Shown: positions 8,976 through 17,945, numbered from the stretch's first letter. The stretch: DNA of 41,469 nucleotides from Shewanella abyssi (GCF_023284025.1 NZ_JAKIKR010000048.1:1-41469); one strand, 5' to 3'. The notes: generated by a model from the letters alone, not told the origin. Program-made: numbers and translations.

Positions 8976-8991
8976 TTTGGAACTCATTCCA
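8976..8991. promoter_or_regulatory. Palindromic operator copy 2 (TGGAA-N4-TTCCA)
   Basis: This is an exact repeat of the element at 8861, 115 bp downstream (about eleven helical turns) and 45 bp before the flavoprotein start codon. The position fits a repressor or activator site, with the distal copy allowing looping. Candidate ligands are the TetR protein at 13515 or either nearby LysR protein. Confidence 0.6.
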
Positions 8992-9036
8992 GTCTTATCA
9001 TTGTTGCGTCTAATAAAACTAATAGGGTGATGACAG

Positions 9037-10557
9037 ATGAGTAATAAAGATCTGCTAGGACGCCGCAATTTCATTAAAGGAATGGGAGCTGCTGCAGGTG
9101 TTGCAATGGCAGCGCCAGCAATGGCCATTTCTGAAAAAGCGGACGGTGTTAAATGGGACAAAGAAGTAGAAGTCCTTATTATAGGTTCAGGTTTTGCAGG
9201 CTTAGCGGCGGCAATCGAAGCGACGCGTAAAGGCGCAAAAGATGTGCATATCTTCGAGAAAATGTCGTACTTCGGTGGTAATTCGGCCATCAACGGTGGC
9301 TTATTTGCAGCACCGGGTACGCCGATGCAAAAGACTGAAGGCGTACAAGACTCTGTAGATAGAATGGTCAATGATCAGATGAAAGCGGGTCGTGGTATTG
9401 CTGATGAAGCTTTATTACGTCACGTCGCAGAGCATGCGGTTGAAGCACTGCAAATGACAATGGACGCAGGCTCTGAATTCCATCCATATCTACAACAATT
9501 AGGTGGTCATTCAGTTGCTCGTACTTACCAAACAACTGTAAGTTGTGGTGCTGGTATTACTCAGCCCTTACTTAAAGAATGTCGCAAACTCGGCGTTCAT
9601 ACTCATAATCGTACGAAGTTTGAAGGCTTCTTAGTGAGTGAGAAGGGCGAGGTTGTTGGCGTTAAAATGCGTGAGAACTATCACTTTGGTGAAGATCAAC
9701 CTGGTGACGTTACTAATATTCGCGCAAAACGTGGCGTTATTATGGCGACGGGCGGATTTGCACAGAATGTTGATTTACGCATGGCACAAGATCCAACCTT
9801 AACCGCTGAAGTGGGTTGTACTAATGCACCAGGTGCAACGGGCGAAGGTATGTATGAGATGTTCCGCTTAGGGGCAATTCCTGTACATTTAGCTCACATC
9901 CAGTCTGGCCCATGGGCGTCACCTGATGAAGGTGGTTTTGGTTATGTGTCAAATTACTCTATCTATAACTTCCCTCATTCAATGGCCGTCAACCGTTTAA
10001 CGGGTAAGCGCTTCATGAACGAAATAGCCGACCGAAAGACGCGTGCTGACGCAGAGCTGGCCTGTCGTGATGCCAAAGGTGAAGCCTTACCGCCAATCTT
10101 GATTACTAGCTATAAGGATTCTAAGAAGCATCCAAATACCAAGAAAGTAATTAAATACAACGTAGGTTGGAAGTTTGATTCAGTTGAAGAGCTTGCTAAA
10201 CATTTTGATGTGCCGCTTAAAGCCCTTAAAACTCAGATCGCAGAGTACAACGAATACGTTAAGTCTGGTGATGATAAGCAGTTCGGTAAGAACATGACTA
10301 AGGCCAAAGACAAGTTTATCGAAGCGCCATTTACCGTGGTTCGTCTATGGCCAAAAGTTCACTACTGCCAAGGCGGTGTGCAGATCAATGCTAAGGCAGA
10401 AGTGAAGGACAGCTTTACTGGGCAGTCAATTAAAGGCCTGTATGCAGCGGGTGAAGTGTGTGGTGGTGTTCATGGTGTGAGCCGGTTAGGTAGTTGCTCA
10501 ATTCCTGAATGCATGGTGATGGGTATGACAGCTGCACGCAGTGTTATGCAAGCCTAA
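9037..10557 (+). CDS. Periplasmic FAD-dependent flavocytochrome-type reductase, flavoprotein subunit
   Basis: A 506-residue flavoprotein of the fumarate reductase/succinate dehydrogenase flavoprotein family, exported by Tat (RRNFIKG at residues 9-15, then a hydrophobic stretch ending AMA). The FAD motif is IIGSGFAGLAAA (48-59). Aligned by eye with Shewanella Fcc3, the catalytic Arg402 (R333), His504 (H442) and Arg544 (R483) positions appear kept. His365 in IQxHP becomes Gly291 in IQSGPW, so fumarate is probably not the substrate. Related enzymes reduce urocanate, methacrylate, acrylate or cinnamates. It lacks the fused heme domain, which is supplied by the next gene 28 bp downstream. Likely an alternative anaerobic electron acceptor reductase. 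Confidence 0.9.
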   Translation: MSNKDLLGRRNFIKGMGAAAGVAMAAPAMAISEKADGVKWDKEVEVLIIGSGFAGLAAAIEATRKGAKDVHIFEKMSYFGGNSAINGGLFAAPGTPMQKTEGVQDSVDRMVNDQMKAGRGIADEALLRHVAEHAVEALQMTMDAGSEFHPYLQQLGGHSVARTYQTTVSCGAGITQPLLKECRKLGVHTHNRTKFEGFLVSEKGEVVGVKMRENYHFGEDQPGDVTNIRAKRGVIMATGGFAQNVDLRMAQDPTLTAEVGCTNAPGATGEGMYEMFRLGAIPVHLAHIQSGPWASPDEGGFGYVSNYSIYNFPHSMAVNRLTGKRFMNEIADRKTRADAELACRDAKGEALPPILITSYKDSKKHPNTKKVIKYNVGWKFDSVEELAKHFDVPLKALKTQIAEYNEYVKSGDDKQFGKNMTKAKDKFIEAPFTVVRLWPKVHYCQGGVQINAKAEVKDSFTGQSIKGLYAAGEVCGGVHGVSRLGSCSIPECMVMGMTAARSVMQA

Positions 10558-10585
10558 ATCAGCCAGATAATAAGAGGAATGAGTG

Positions 10586-10939
10586 ATGATTAAATTAAAA
10601 GCCGTATTGGCGCTAACATTCGGTTGCCTATTGACGCTATCTGCTCAAGCGGTTGAGCAACGTGAATATCATAAGGAAGTGATTGGAAAGGACTGTAAAA
10701 CTTGTCATGACAATGGCATTAAGCAGTTCCCATCGGATCAGGCTTGTTTACAGTGCCATGATATTGATGACTTAGCCGAGCAAACAGCCCGTAGCGAAGA
10801 AGATCAGTGGCAAAATCCACATAACAACCTTCATTACGGCAAAGAGCTACCGTGCCAGGAATGTCATGGCGAACATCAGCCTAAGAAACCAATGTGCAAC
10901 AACTGCCATACCTTCAAGTTCGATAAGCATAAAGAGTAG
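10586..10939 (+). CDS. Periplasmic tetraheme cytochrome c, partner of the flavoprotein
   Basis: A 117-residue secreted cytochrome with signal peptide (MIKLKAVLAL to SAQA) and four CXXCH heme motifs at residues 37, 54, 90 and 104 (CKTCH, CLQCH, CQECH, CNNCH). Size and heme count match the N-terminal heme domain of Fcc3-type fumarate reductases, so it probably passes electrons from the quinol/CymA route to the flavoprotein encoded just upstream. The ATG at 10586 is chosen over the GTG at 10583 because of the AAGAGGA site. A strong terminator follows, so the two genes form a two-gene operon. Confidence 0.92.
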   Translation: MIKLKAVLALTFGCLLTLSAQAVEQREYHKEVIGKDCKTCHDNGIKQFPSDQACLQCHDIDDLAEQTARSEEDQWQNPHNNLHYGKELPCQECHGEHQPKKPMCNNCHTFKFDKHKE

Positions 10940-10987
10940 TTTACTTAAGCTTAGTGATTCTCCCGCCTCCGGCTAGTACCGAAGCGA

Positions 10988-11031
10988 CCAACCATATTTA
11001 GAGTGTGTCTTCTGAATATGGTTGGATTTTT
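10988..11031 (+). terminator. Terminator of the flavocytochrome operon
   Basis: CCAACCATATT (10988-10998) pairs exactly with AATATGGTTGG (11015-11025), and ATTTTT follows. It lies 49 bp after the cytochrome stop and separates this operon from the porin gene. Confidence 0.88.
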
Positions 11032-11075
11032 CATAATGACAAACATCAGATCTATTGCTCCCTGCAAAAGTGTTT

Positions 11076-11089
11076 TTGATCTAGGTGTT
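11076..11089 (+). promoter_or_regulatory. Partial EtrA/FNR-like half-site upstream of the porin
   Basis: TTGATCTAGGTGTT keeps the left nine bases of the EtrA/FNR-like pattern TTGATCTAGATCAA but not the right half. It lies about 135 bp upstream of the porin start. The match is weak, but it fits anaerobic control of a porin that follows an anaerobic reductase. Confidence 0.3.
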
Positions 11090-11220
11090 TGATAACGCCT
11101 ACCAGTACAAGAAGCGACGGCAGTTGCTTATTGCGGCTGAATGGTTTCAATGTGAAGCGCCTTCTCTTCGTCATCTCTTTTAGGGAAGGTTATTTTAACA
11201 ATAAAAATAATGGTGATGTG

Positions 11221-12429
11221 ATGAAACAAAGTACATGTTCAGTCAAAACAAACTCAGTGAATAACCCATGCGATAAAGACAATAGCAGATTGAGTATCAT
11301 TGGAATTCTGGTAGTTAGTGCTCTGTCAGTACCCTGTGTGAACGCTTCGGTTTTAGAGAGTACCGAGGTGCAATTCGGTGGCTATATTAAAGTCGATGCA
11401 ATGCTAAGTGATTATAGTAATGGTGCTCCAGGCTCTGGTGCTATTTCTAGGCAGTTCTATGTACCGGGGGCTATATATGGTACTGCAGGCAATGGTGAGC
11501 AAGTTATTGATTTTCAAGCTAGAGAATCTAGATTTAATTTCAAAACAGTCTCAAATTTAGAGGGCCATAAGCTGACAGCTTTCATTGAGCTCGACTTCAT
11601 GACGCATGCAGACGGTAATGAACGGGTTTCCAACAGTTATTCTCCTCGAATTCGTCATGCATTCGTAAGCTATGATCATTGGACCTTCGGGCAATCATGG
11701 ACCACTTTTCAAAATCCAGCAGCCTTACCTGAGAACTTAGATTTTGTCGGAGCGGCAGAGGGGACTCCCTTTGTACGCCAATCCCAAATACGTTACACCA
11801 ATGGTGGCTTCCAATTTTCAGTAGAAAATCCTGAAACGACCCTAAATGAGTACCAAAGTGCGTCGCGGATAGTGAGTGGCAGTGGCATGGTTCCTGATTT
11901 TGTTGCGCGTTATAATATTAAGACGGAAGGAGGGGCCAAACTATCAATTGCTGGTATTGCAAGACAGCTAAATGTAGAGACTAGCCAACTGGATTCGACT
12001 GCATTGGGCTATGGTGTGAGCTTCAGTGGTATCTTACCTGTTGGTAAAGATGATATTAAGTTTACGGCCACATACGGTGATGGGCTGGGGCGTTACATGG
12101 CTCTTAACTATGTGAATGCTGGTGTGATCAATGCTGATGGCGATATTGAGGCTATTACCTCCTATGGTGGTTTTATTGCTTACCGCCATTGGTGGGATGA
12201 AAAATGGCGCACAAGTGTGACAGCTTCAGCATTTAGTGCGGATAATAATGTCAGTTTGATGGATGAAAATGTCAACAAAGACTCATTTTCTGGCTATGTT
12301 AACTTGCTCTACTCCCCTATTAAGCCGTTAACGTTCGGGGTCGAGTATATGTATGCTAAGAACAGTAAGGAAAGTGGTATTGAAGGTGAGCTTAACCGAG
12401 TGATGTTTTCTGCCAAATACGCACTTTAG
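11221..12429 (+). CDS. Outer membrane porin, DcaP-like family
   Basis: A 402-residue outer membrane beta-barrel protein from the ATG at 11221. The frame is open further upstream to a TTG at 11089, but the signal peptide (ending near CVNA) fits the later start. The mature N terminus, LESTEVQFGGYIKVDAML, and the LDFMTHADGNE, FGQSWTTF and C-terminal NRVMFSAKYAL segments are typical of DcaP-like trimeric porins, which admit organic acids. The last residue (Leu) follows an aromatic-rich strand as expected for a barrel. It follows the reductase operon on the same strand but behind a terminator, and may admit the reductase substrate. Confidence 0.8.
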   Translation: MKQSTCSVKTNSVNNPCDKDNSRLSIIGILVVSALSVPCVNASVLESTEVQFGGYIKVDAMLSDYSNGAPGSGAISRQFYVPGAIYGTAGNGEQVIDFQARESRFNFKTVSNLEGHKLTAFIELDFMTHADGNERVSNSYSPRIRHAFVSYDHWTFGQSWTTFQNPAALPENLDFVGAAEGTPFVRQSQIRYTNGGFQFSVENPETTLNEYQSASRIVSGSGMVPDFVARYNIKTEGGAKLSIAGIARQLNVETSQLDSTALGYGVSFSGILPVGKDDIKFTATYGDGLGRYMALNYVNAGVINADGDIEAITSYGGFIAYRHWWDEKWRTSVTASAFSADNNVSLMDENVNKDSFSGYVNLLYSPIKPLTFGVEYMYAKNSKESGIEGELNRVMFSAKYAL

Positions 12430-12480
12430 CTAACTTGAGGCATTATTTATAACCACATTATGACGATGTCTAAATAACAT

Positions 12481-12502
12481 AGGAGGCCTAAGGCCTCCTT
12501 TT
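12481..12502 (+). terminator. Terminator after the porin
   Basis: AGGAGGCC and GGCCTCCT form a perfect 8-bp stem around TAA, followed by TTTT. It sits in the gap between the porin and the convergent LysR gene. Confidence 0.8.
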
Positions 12503-12529
12503 AGGCATTCCTAAACGCAGAGATATTGA

Positions 12530-13393
12530 CTACTGTTGATATTTTTCAGTGTTTGCTTTGATCAATGAGATGAGCTGGTTGGTTGTTTCTGTTTGTGTCT
12601 CTGGATTTAGGTACAGTGACTCATTAAACATCGGTAATGGTGGAATGTTATGCTCAATAGGATCGAGTATTTCCATTTGATCATTAATGCGAAACTCTGC
12701 AATAGGGGCAATCACTAAATCATTCTCAACCGCCATGCAAAGTGCTGTTGGCGATGGTGTTGAAAGTAACACACTCATTGGGCGCATTGAGATCTGATGG
12801 TTAGCAAATACTTGCGCACGAATAGGGCAGTTTTCTGGGTATAGCGCCATTGGTACGGTTTCACGCTTGTGGGCATTGCCCCCTTTAGCACCTACCCAGT
12901 GAAAACGACGCTCAAATAACAGTTCACCATGACCTGCGGCGGGAACTTGCCAGTGAGTGGCAACAATCACATCGAACTCACCGTTATGAAGTCGCTTATA
13001 AAGGTTACCGCTGACGTCAGTATCAATCACTAACTCAATGCAGGTAAACTCACGAATAAACTCCAATAAGCAGCTACCGAGATAACGGTGGATGTAATCC
13101 GTTGGTACCCCAAGTCGTATCACTTCACGGTTTCGACAATCTTTTAGCTCATCAAGTGCTTGAGAGCTGAGCTGCATCATCTTATAGGCATAGCTGAGTA
13201 AGGTTTTTCCTGATTCAGTTAGGGAGACTCCCTTATTGTCCCTTAGCAGTAAAGGTTGACCAACAGTCTCTTCTAACTTCTTGATTTGCAGACTAATAGT
13301 GGATTGTGTGCGGCAAAGTTTCTCAGCCGCTTTAGAAAGGTTTCCAGATTCAACTACCGCGATAAAGCTTTCCAAAAGTTCTATTTTCAGCAT
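12530..13393 (-). CDS. LysR-family transcriptional regulator
   Basis: A 287-residue LysR-type regulator beginning MLKIELLESFIAVVESGNLSK. The helix-turn-helix contains LSKAAEKLCRTQSTISLQIKKLE, followed by the effector domain with LGVPTDYIHR and FDVIVATHW. It is convergent with the DcaP-like porin and divergent from the TetR gene at 13515. The 121-bp gap between them carries both promoters. The target is unknown; the porin/reductase module is the obvious candidate. Confidence 0.88.
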   Translation of the reverse strand: MLKIELLESFIAVVESGNLSKAAEKLCRTQSTISLQIKKLEETVGQPLLLRDNKGVSLTESGKTLLSYAYKMMQLSSQALDELKDCRNREVIRLGVPTDYIHRYLGSCLLEFIREFTCIELVIDTDVSGNLYKRLHNGEFDVIVATHWQVPAAGHGELLFERRFHWVGAKGGNAHKRETVPMALYPENCPIRAQVFANHQISMRPMSVLLSTPSPTALCMAVENDLVIAPIAEFRINDQMEILDPIEHNIPPLPMFNESLYLNPETQTETTNQLISLIKANTEKYQQ

Positions 13394-13514
13394 GGGCTAT
13401 TGAGTTTGTTCATGATGCCATCAGTATTACTCAATATCGATGAAACTAATAGGTTGTTACCTTATGGTTGTGAACTGCAAATAGATGAAATGTTAAAACT
13501 GTGAAGAGGTCGAC

Positions 13515-14162
13515 ATGAGTAATTGGCAACAGCGAGAACGCTACTTAACTGACGTTGCGGAGCGGTGCCTGCGTGGTCATAAAAGCTTTGATCTACGCCG
13601 TTCTCATTTGGTTGGTGCGAGTCAGATCTCTAAAGGCACTATCTACAATCATTTTCCAAGCGAAGCAGATTTAATGGTAACGGTGGCTACGGCGCACTTT
13701 AGAAGGCGCTTGGAAAGAGCCGTTATCGACCAGAGCCTGTATCAAGACTGTTTAACACGCTTTTTAATGCACCATTGCTGGTCAATTCGTGACGACCTCT
13801 TGCATGACCGTTTTATTATCTCAAGAGTGATGCCAAATCCTGAACTTCTAGCACTAGCCTCTGACGACAGTCGTTGCGCGTTTGAACAAGTTTATGGCGA
13901 CTATATTCAATGGAATCATCAATTAATCAAAGCTGTTGGTATCGTTGAGGGTTTTAATAGAACCGAACTAGTCGCCAACTATCTACGTGGCGCTCAGATC
14001 AACTGTGATGATGCGGGTAAGCACTATAATGATGCTAATTTATACCACCAGTTTAGTTACGCATTGTCACAATTAATGGGACATTCTGATAAGCGCATCC
14101 CCAAGTTGAGCGACTATAAAAACTGGCTTGCGTCATTAGAATTGACGGCAAGCGCGGCTTAG
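13515..14162 (+). CDS. TetR-family transcriptional regulator
   Basis: A 215-residue TetR-type regulator. The helix-turn-helix is recognisable as LVGASQISKGTIYNHFPSEADLM, in the usual position near residues 32-56. The C-terminal ligand domain is not similar to anything I recognise. A GAAGAGG site precedes the ATG. It is divergent from the LysR gene at 12530. It could bind the paired palindromes upstream of the flavoprotein, as acrylate-responsive TetR proteins do in other bacteria, but this is inference only. Confidence 0.85.
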   Translation: MSNWQQRERYLTDVAERCLRGHKSFDLRRSHLVGASQISKGTIYNHFPSEADLMVTVATAHFRRRLERAVIDQSLYQDCLTRFLMHHCWSIRDDLLHDRFIISRVMPNPELLALASDDSRCAFEQVYGDYIQWNHQLIKAVGIVEGFNRTELVANYLRGAQINCDDAGKHYNDANLYHQFSYALSQLMGHSDKRIPKLSDYKNWLASLELTASAA

Positions 14163-14210
14163 TAAACTAAGTAATATTAAAGTGGTGGCAGATCTGCGCT
14201 CTGTTAGGTA

Positions 14211-16130
14211 TTAGACACTAAATTGACCGCTGTCTTTTTGTAATTGCTCGGTTAACTTTCCGAGCTGTAGTGATTGAATTGCCACTTTGTCAGAAATAGA
14301 GGCGACATGTTGACTGACCTCCTCTATCTGTCCCAAATTTTTAGTGAGTTCAGTGGTCGCTAATGCTTGCTCCTGGCCCCCTAAAGCGACGGAGGCTAAC
14401 TGTATTGTAGAGTCCTGCACTTGTTTCACAATATGATGAAAAGCCTCTTCAGTGTGTTCGGCTATTTCATTTCCTTGTGACATTTCAAGCAGTGAACCCT
14501 CCACTAAATCAATACTTTTTGAGGCTGCCACAGCAGTTCGATTGGCGAGAATTCGTACCTCATCGGCCACCACTGAAAACCCTTTTCCATGCTCGCCAGC
14601 TCTAGCTGCCTCTATCGCTGCATTGAGTGCTATCAAATTAGTTTGCGCGGCAATGTTACTGATCTCATGCATGATATGGGCAATTTTATTACCCGAATGG
14701 TTGATGTCTTTGAGCGAGTTAATCAGTGATTGCATGCGCTGGTGGCCGTTATTTGCTAGCGTCAAAGTTTGATTGCTCTTACTACTCATCGTATTGGATG
14801 AATCTGCCGTCGCTTGCGTTTGACTGTCAATTTCCAGCAGTGCAGAGCTCATTGAGGAAACAAAGGACAACTGCTGGTTTGCACCACTGGCAAGTTGTGA
14901 GCTGTCGAAGTTAAGTGAGTTAGAAGTCAGTTGAATAGCATCGGTACACGTTTTAACTGAATGCACGATCTCAGAAAGATTCAGCCGCATTTTATTAAGC
15001 GCAAGCCCAAGTGCATCTTTATCACTGGCCAAGGTTACTTGGCGAGACAGATCGCCATGAGCAATTTGTTCTGCGGTATTGATTTGTTGGCGTTGAATAT
15101 CAATTAAACGTGATAGCGCCTTGGCGATATGACCGAGTTCATCTTTGCGGATGAGTGTGGCTTGCCATGCAGTCGGGTTTAGGTTGCAGAGCTTGATATC
15201 ACCTTCAGACAAATCATCAATTGCCACTGATATAGTACTCAAATTTCGAGTGACTACGTTGACTAGTTTTACGACTAGAAAGGCCACGATAATAATCGCG
15301 ACCAAGGCTACGATGGCGCTAAACGTCACGAGTTGACGTTGGCTCTCTTTAATGACCTTGGTTTTGACTGCACTCACAATTATCCAGCCACTAAGAGGCT
15401 CCGCTACTGCCCAGCCCATGTACGATTGGTGCTGCTCCTCAAAGCTCACAAGTTGATTGTTAGCTTGGCATATTTGGTTAAAGTTAGCCATGTTTTCGGG
15501 CTGGCTTTGCAGAGCATGATGCGCTACCAATAGGCATTTTTTCGATAGAATAAAAGTATTGCTGTGTTTGTTTACCTCGCCAATGTTGACATAGTCTTGA
15601 TAAAAATCATCTAACGGTAAACTCATAAATAACACATTGTTGTCGGCAACCTTGACTGCAAAAGTAACCAACAGTTTACCGTCCACTCTACTTTTTACTG
15701 GATCTGATATCTGCGCATGTTGGTTTTCTTGAGCCTGAATAACATAGCTCATGTTCGCATAATCCTTGCCAATACGTTGGGTGTTACTGGCGGCAATAGC
15801 GATTTTTTTACCACTCAATAACGCAATATTACGCGCGCCAACCTGTTGAGCGATTGCGTTAAGGTGTTCAGATGTTGCTTGCAGGTATTGAGGGTCATCA
15901 ATGGCCATCAAAATAAATGGACTCTTTGCTAGCGCATTGATGGTGTTTAGATGGCCATCTACCCAACCCGCAATATTGTTCTTTAATAGCGCGGCACTTC
16001 CCTGAATAGTACTTCTTGATGCGCGCTCCATCGCATTTAAACTGACAGTAATCGTGACATAAGCAATGACAATAAAGCCTAACGTCACTAAAGGTATTAA
16101 TAAGGCATTAAACCTATGGCGTAATTTCAT
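14211..16130 (-). CDS. Methyl-accepting chemotaxis protein with periplasmic Cache-type sensor
   Basis: A 639-residue chemoreceptor from the ATG at 16130 (AGGGG just upstream). A TTG at 16181 would overlap pit and is rejected. In order: a first membrane helix (about residues 8-33), a periplasmic sensor of about 230 residues with Cache-like features, a second helix (LVTFSAIVALVAIIIVAFLV), a HAMP domain, and a cytoplasmic signalling domain with the invariant hairpin tip QTNLIALNAAIEAARAGEHG. There is no C-terminal CheR-docking pentapeptide. It starts 43 bp after the pit stop, so it is probably co-transcribed with the phosphate genes and may sense a related ligand. Confidence 0.92.
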   Translation of the reverse strand: MKLRHRFNALLIPLVTLGFIVIAYVTITVSLNAMERASRSTIQGSAALLKNNIAGWVDGHLNTINALAKSPFILMAIDDPQYLQATSEHLNAIAQQVGARNIALLSGKKIAIAASNTQRIGKDYANMSYVIQAQENQHAQISDPVKSRVDGKLLVTFAVKVADNNVLFMSLPLDDFYQDYVNIGEVNKHSNTFILSKKCLLVAHHALQSQPENMANFNQICQANNQLVSFEEQHQSYMGWAVAEPLSGWIIVSAVKTKVIKESQRQLVTFSAIVALVAIIIVAFLVVKLVNVVTRNLSTISVAIDDLSEGDIKLCNLNPTAWQATLIRKDELGHIAKALSRLIDIQRQQINTAEQIAHGDLSRQVTLASDKDALGLALNKMRLNLSEIVHSVKTCTDAIQLTSNSLNFDSSQLASGANQQLSFVSSMSSALLEIDSQTQATADSSNTMSSKSNQTLTLANNGHQRMQSLINSLKDINHSGNKIAHIMHEISNIAAQTNLIALNAAIEAARAGEHGKGFSVVADEVRILANRTAVAASKSIDLVEGSLLEMSQGNEIAEHTEEAFHHIVKQVQDSTIQLASVALGGQEQALATTELTKNLGQIEEVSQHVASISDKVAIQSLQLGKLTEQLQKDSGQFSV

Positions 16131-16173
16131 AAATACCCCTATTGATTTAAACAGAGCTGAAAGCGGTATAGCG

Positions 16174-17217
16174 CTATACAACCACCTGTTTAAAAAGGTT
16201 TTGTATGATGAATAAGCCGATAAAGCAGGCGATTGCCGACATGATCGGTGTGATCACCCACCCCATAAGAATTTTAGACAGAACCTTCCATTGCACAGGT
16301 AAACGCTTGAGGAGTGCAATGCCGATGACAGCACCAATAACCGCTTGGGAGCTCGATACAGGGACAAGCGGAATCGGAGGTAAGCCTATCGACACAAAAG
16401 CATTGGATAAGCTTTGTGAAGAGAAGATAAACAGTACGATGGAATGCGCCATCACTACGACCCATGCAGTCACTGGTGTCATCGCAATGAGGTTGTCTCC
16501 TACCGTCAGCATCACTTTCTTTGAGTAGGTGAATACACCAATGCTGATGGCGATGGCACCAATGAAAAATAGCTGCATTGCTGCTGAGAACTCAATGCTT
16601 AAAATGGTCATTGCATCGATGGGAGTACTTAATACAAACACCCCCATGACATTGGCAATATTGTTGGCCCCTAAACTGTATGAGCCAAACGCGCCAGCAA
16701 CAATAAGGCCTATACGGGTCCATTTATCGAGTTGAAAAAGACCTGGTCGTAGCCGAGCAATGGCTGCTGTTACTCCTTTAAACAGCAGTACAGCCGTGAT
16801 TGCCGCGAGAATAGGGCATAGCACCCAAGTGGCCATGATTTTAGTGAGTACTTCAGAGTCGGTAGGCATGCCACTAAACAGATTCCAGCCAATGATGGCG
16901 CCAACGATGGCTTGTCCTGTCGAGACGGGTAATCCCGATTTTGTCATAAAATAAACGGTGGTCGCGGCCGATAACGCCACGGTGAAGGCCCCACCTATTG
17001 CGGACACTTTGCCTAATGCGCCTAAGGTGTGTGAGGCACCGGCACCGCTGATCACCGCCCCCAATATGACCATCACGGAACAGATCATTGCTGCCGTTGA
17101 GAACTTGACCATTTTGGAACCCACGGCAGTGCCAAACACATTCGCCGCATCATTTGCCCCTAATGACCAACCGAGAAACAGGCCACTAGAGAGAAAAATC
17201 CAGATTGCGATATCCAT
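16174..17217 (-). CDS. Inorganic phosphate permease, Pit family (short form)
   Basis: A 347-residue polytopic membrane protein of the PiT family, which imports phosphate (often as a metal-phosphate complex) with H+ or Na+. Both duplicated family signatures are present: GANDAANVFGTAVGS near residue 21 and GANNIANVMGVF in the second half, each with a partner motif (GLPVSTGQAIVG and PVSSSQAVIG). It lacks the long central loop of E. coli PitA, which explains its short length. It follows the DUF47 gene by 11 bp, the usual arrangement of pit with its PhoU-like accessory. Confidence 0.93.
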   Translation of the reverse strand: MDIAIWIFLSSGLFLGWSLGANDAANVFGTAVGSKMVKFSTAAMICSVMVILGAVISGAGASHTLGALGKVSAIGGAFTVALSAATTVYFMTKSGLPVSTGQAIVGAIIGWNLFSGMPTDSEVLTKIMATWVLCPILAAITAVLLFKGVTAAIARLRPGLFQLDKWTRIGLIVAGAFGSYSLGANNIANVMGVFVLSTPIDAMTILSIEFSAAMQLFFIGAIAISIGVFTYSKKVMLTVGDNLIAMTPVTAWVVVMAHSIVLFIFSSQSLSNAFVSIGLPPIPLVPVSSSQAVIGAVIGIALLKRLPVQWKVLSKILMGWVITPIMSAIACFIGLFIIQNLFKQVVV

Positions 17218-17228
17218 AATGTTCCTCC

Positions 17229-17903
17229 TTACTGCACACGTTTAAGCGTGAAGATGGCGATGCGATCACTGATGTCTTCAGCTAGATTGGCCACTTGATC
17301 GATACGGTCGCAAAAATAGCGCAACTGAACTTTGTTAACTAGAGGCAGTTCGGTATCAAATAGCAGCACTTTGGTGCGAGTACACAGCCGATCAGCCTCG
17401 CTTTCAAATGCTATTACCTTGGTATGATATTCCTGCACTCGCTGTAGATCGGTGAAGAAACTTTTAGCGCACAGTAAGGTGTGGTCGATAGTATCACCTA
17501 CGGTGTTTAGCAATGTCAGTAGCTCTTCACCAATGGCTTGAGGGATGAGAGGCTGTTCTATTTTTAAGTGTAAACCAATGGTTTCTTGTTTATTGATCAA
17601 GCGATCGGTGAGATCAATTAACGATGCTACATCAGAGCGTAAGTCCGGGATCAGTGTTTTACGATAAAGTGTTTGTTCTATTTCTCTTTTTAAAATATCG
17701 GCTTGATGTTCAATACTTTGTAATTCCATTAATGCTTCGCCAAACTCTGGGCTTTTTGGGCCATAAGTTAAGTAGCTTTTCCACATTTGAATGGACTTTT
17801 GATGGGACAATGTCACTTGCTCAAAAAAAAGATAGACCTTGGTTTCAGTCGATTCGCTCTGAGAAAGAAGCGTAGTGAGCCGAGAAAAGCCAAACATTGG
17901 CAT
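17229..17903 (-). CDS. PhoU-like DUF47 (TIGR00153) phosphate transport accessory protein
   Basis: A 224-residue all-helical protein of the DUF47/TIGR00153 family, related to PhoU. Genes of this family are commonly paired with pit and are thought to modulate the permease. Typical segments include MPMFGFSRLTTLLSQS at the start, the helical repeats with LQSIEHQADILKREIEQTLY, and DRIDQVANLAEDISDRIAIF near the end. Pit follows 11 bp downstream. The preceding 93-bp gap holds a GC-rich hairpin. Confidence 0.92.
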   Translation of the reverse strand: MPMFGFSRLTTLLSQSESTETKVYLFFEQVTLSHQKSIQMWKSYLTYGPKSPEFGEALMELQSIEHQADILKREIEQTLYRKTLIPDLRSDVASLIDLTDRLINKQETIGLHLKIEQPLIPQAIGEELLTLLNTVGDTIDHTLLCAKSFFTDLQRVQEYHTKVIAFESEADRLCTRTKVLLFDTELPLVNKVQLRYFCDRIDQVANLAEDISDRIAIFTLKRVQ

Positions 17904-17945
17904 CTCCTTAAAGTTAGATACAGATTAGGGGAGGGTTGCAAACAA

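Noticed and set aside
12530..14162. Copy of the TGGAA-N4-TTCCA operator in the LysR-TetR intergenic region
   Set aside because: It was looked for as a sign of autoregulation by either protein, but none was found between 13394 and 13514.
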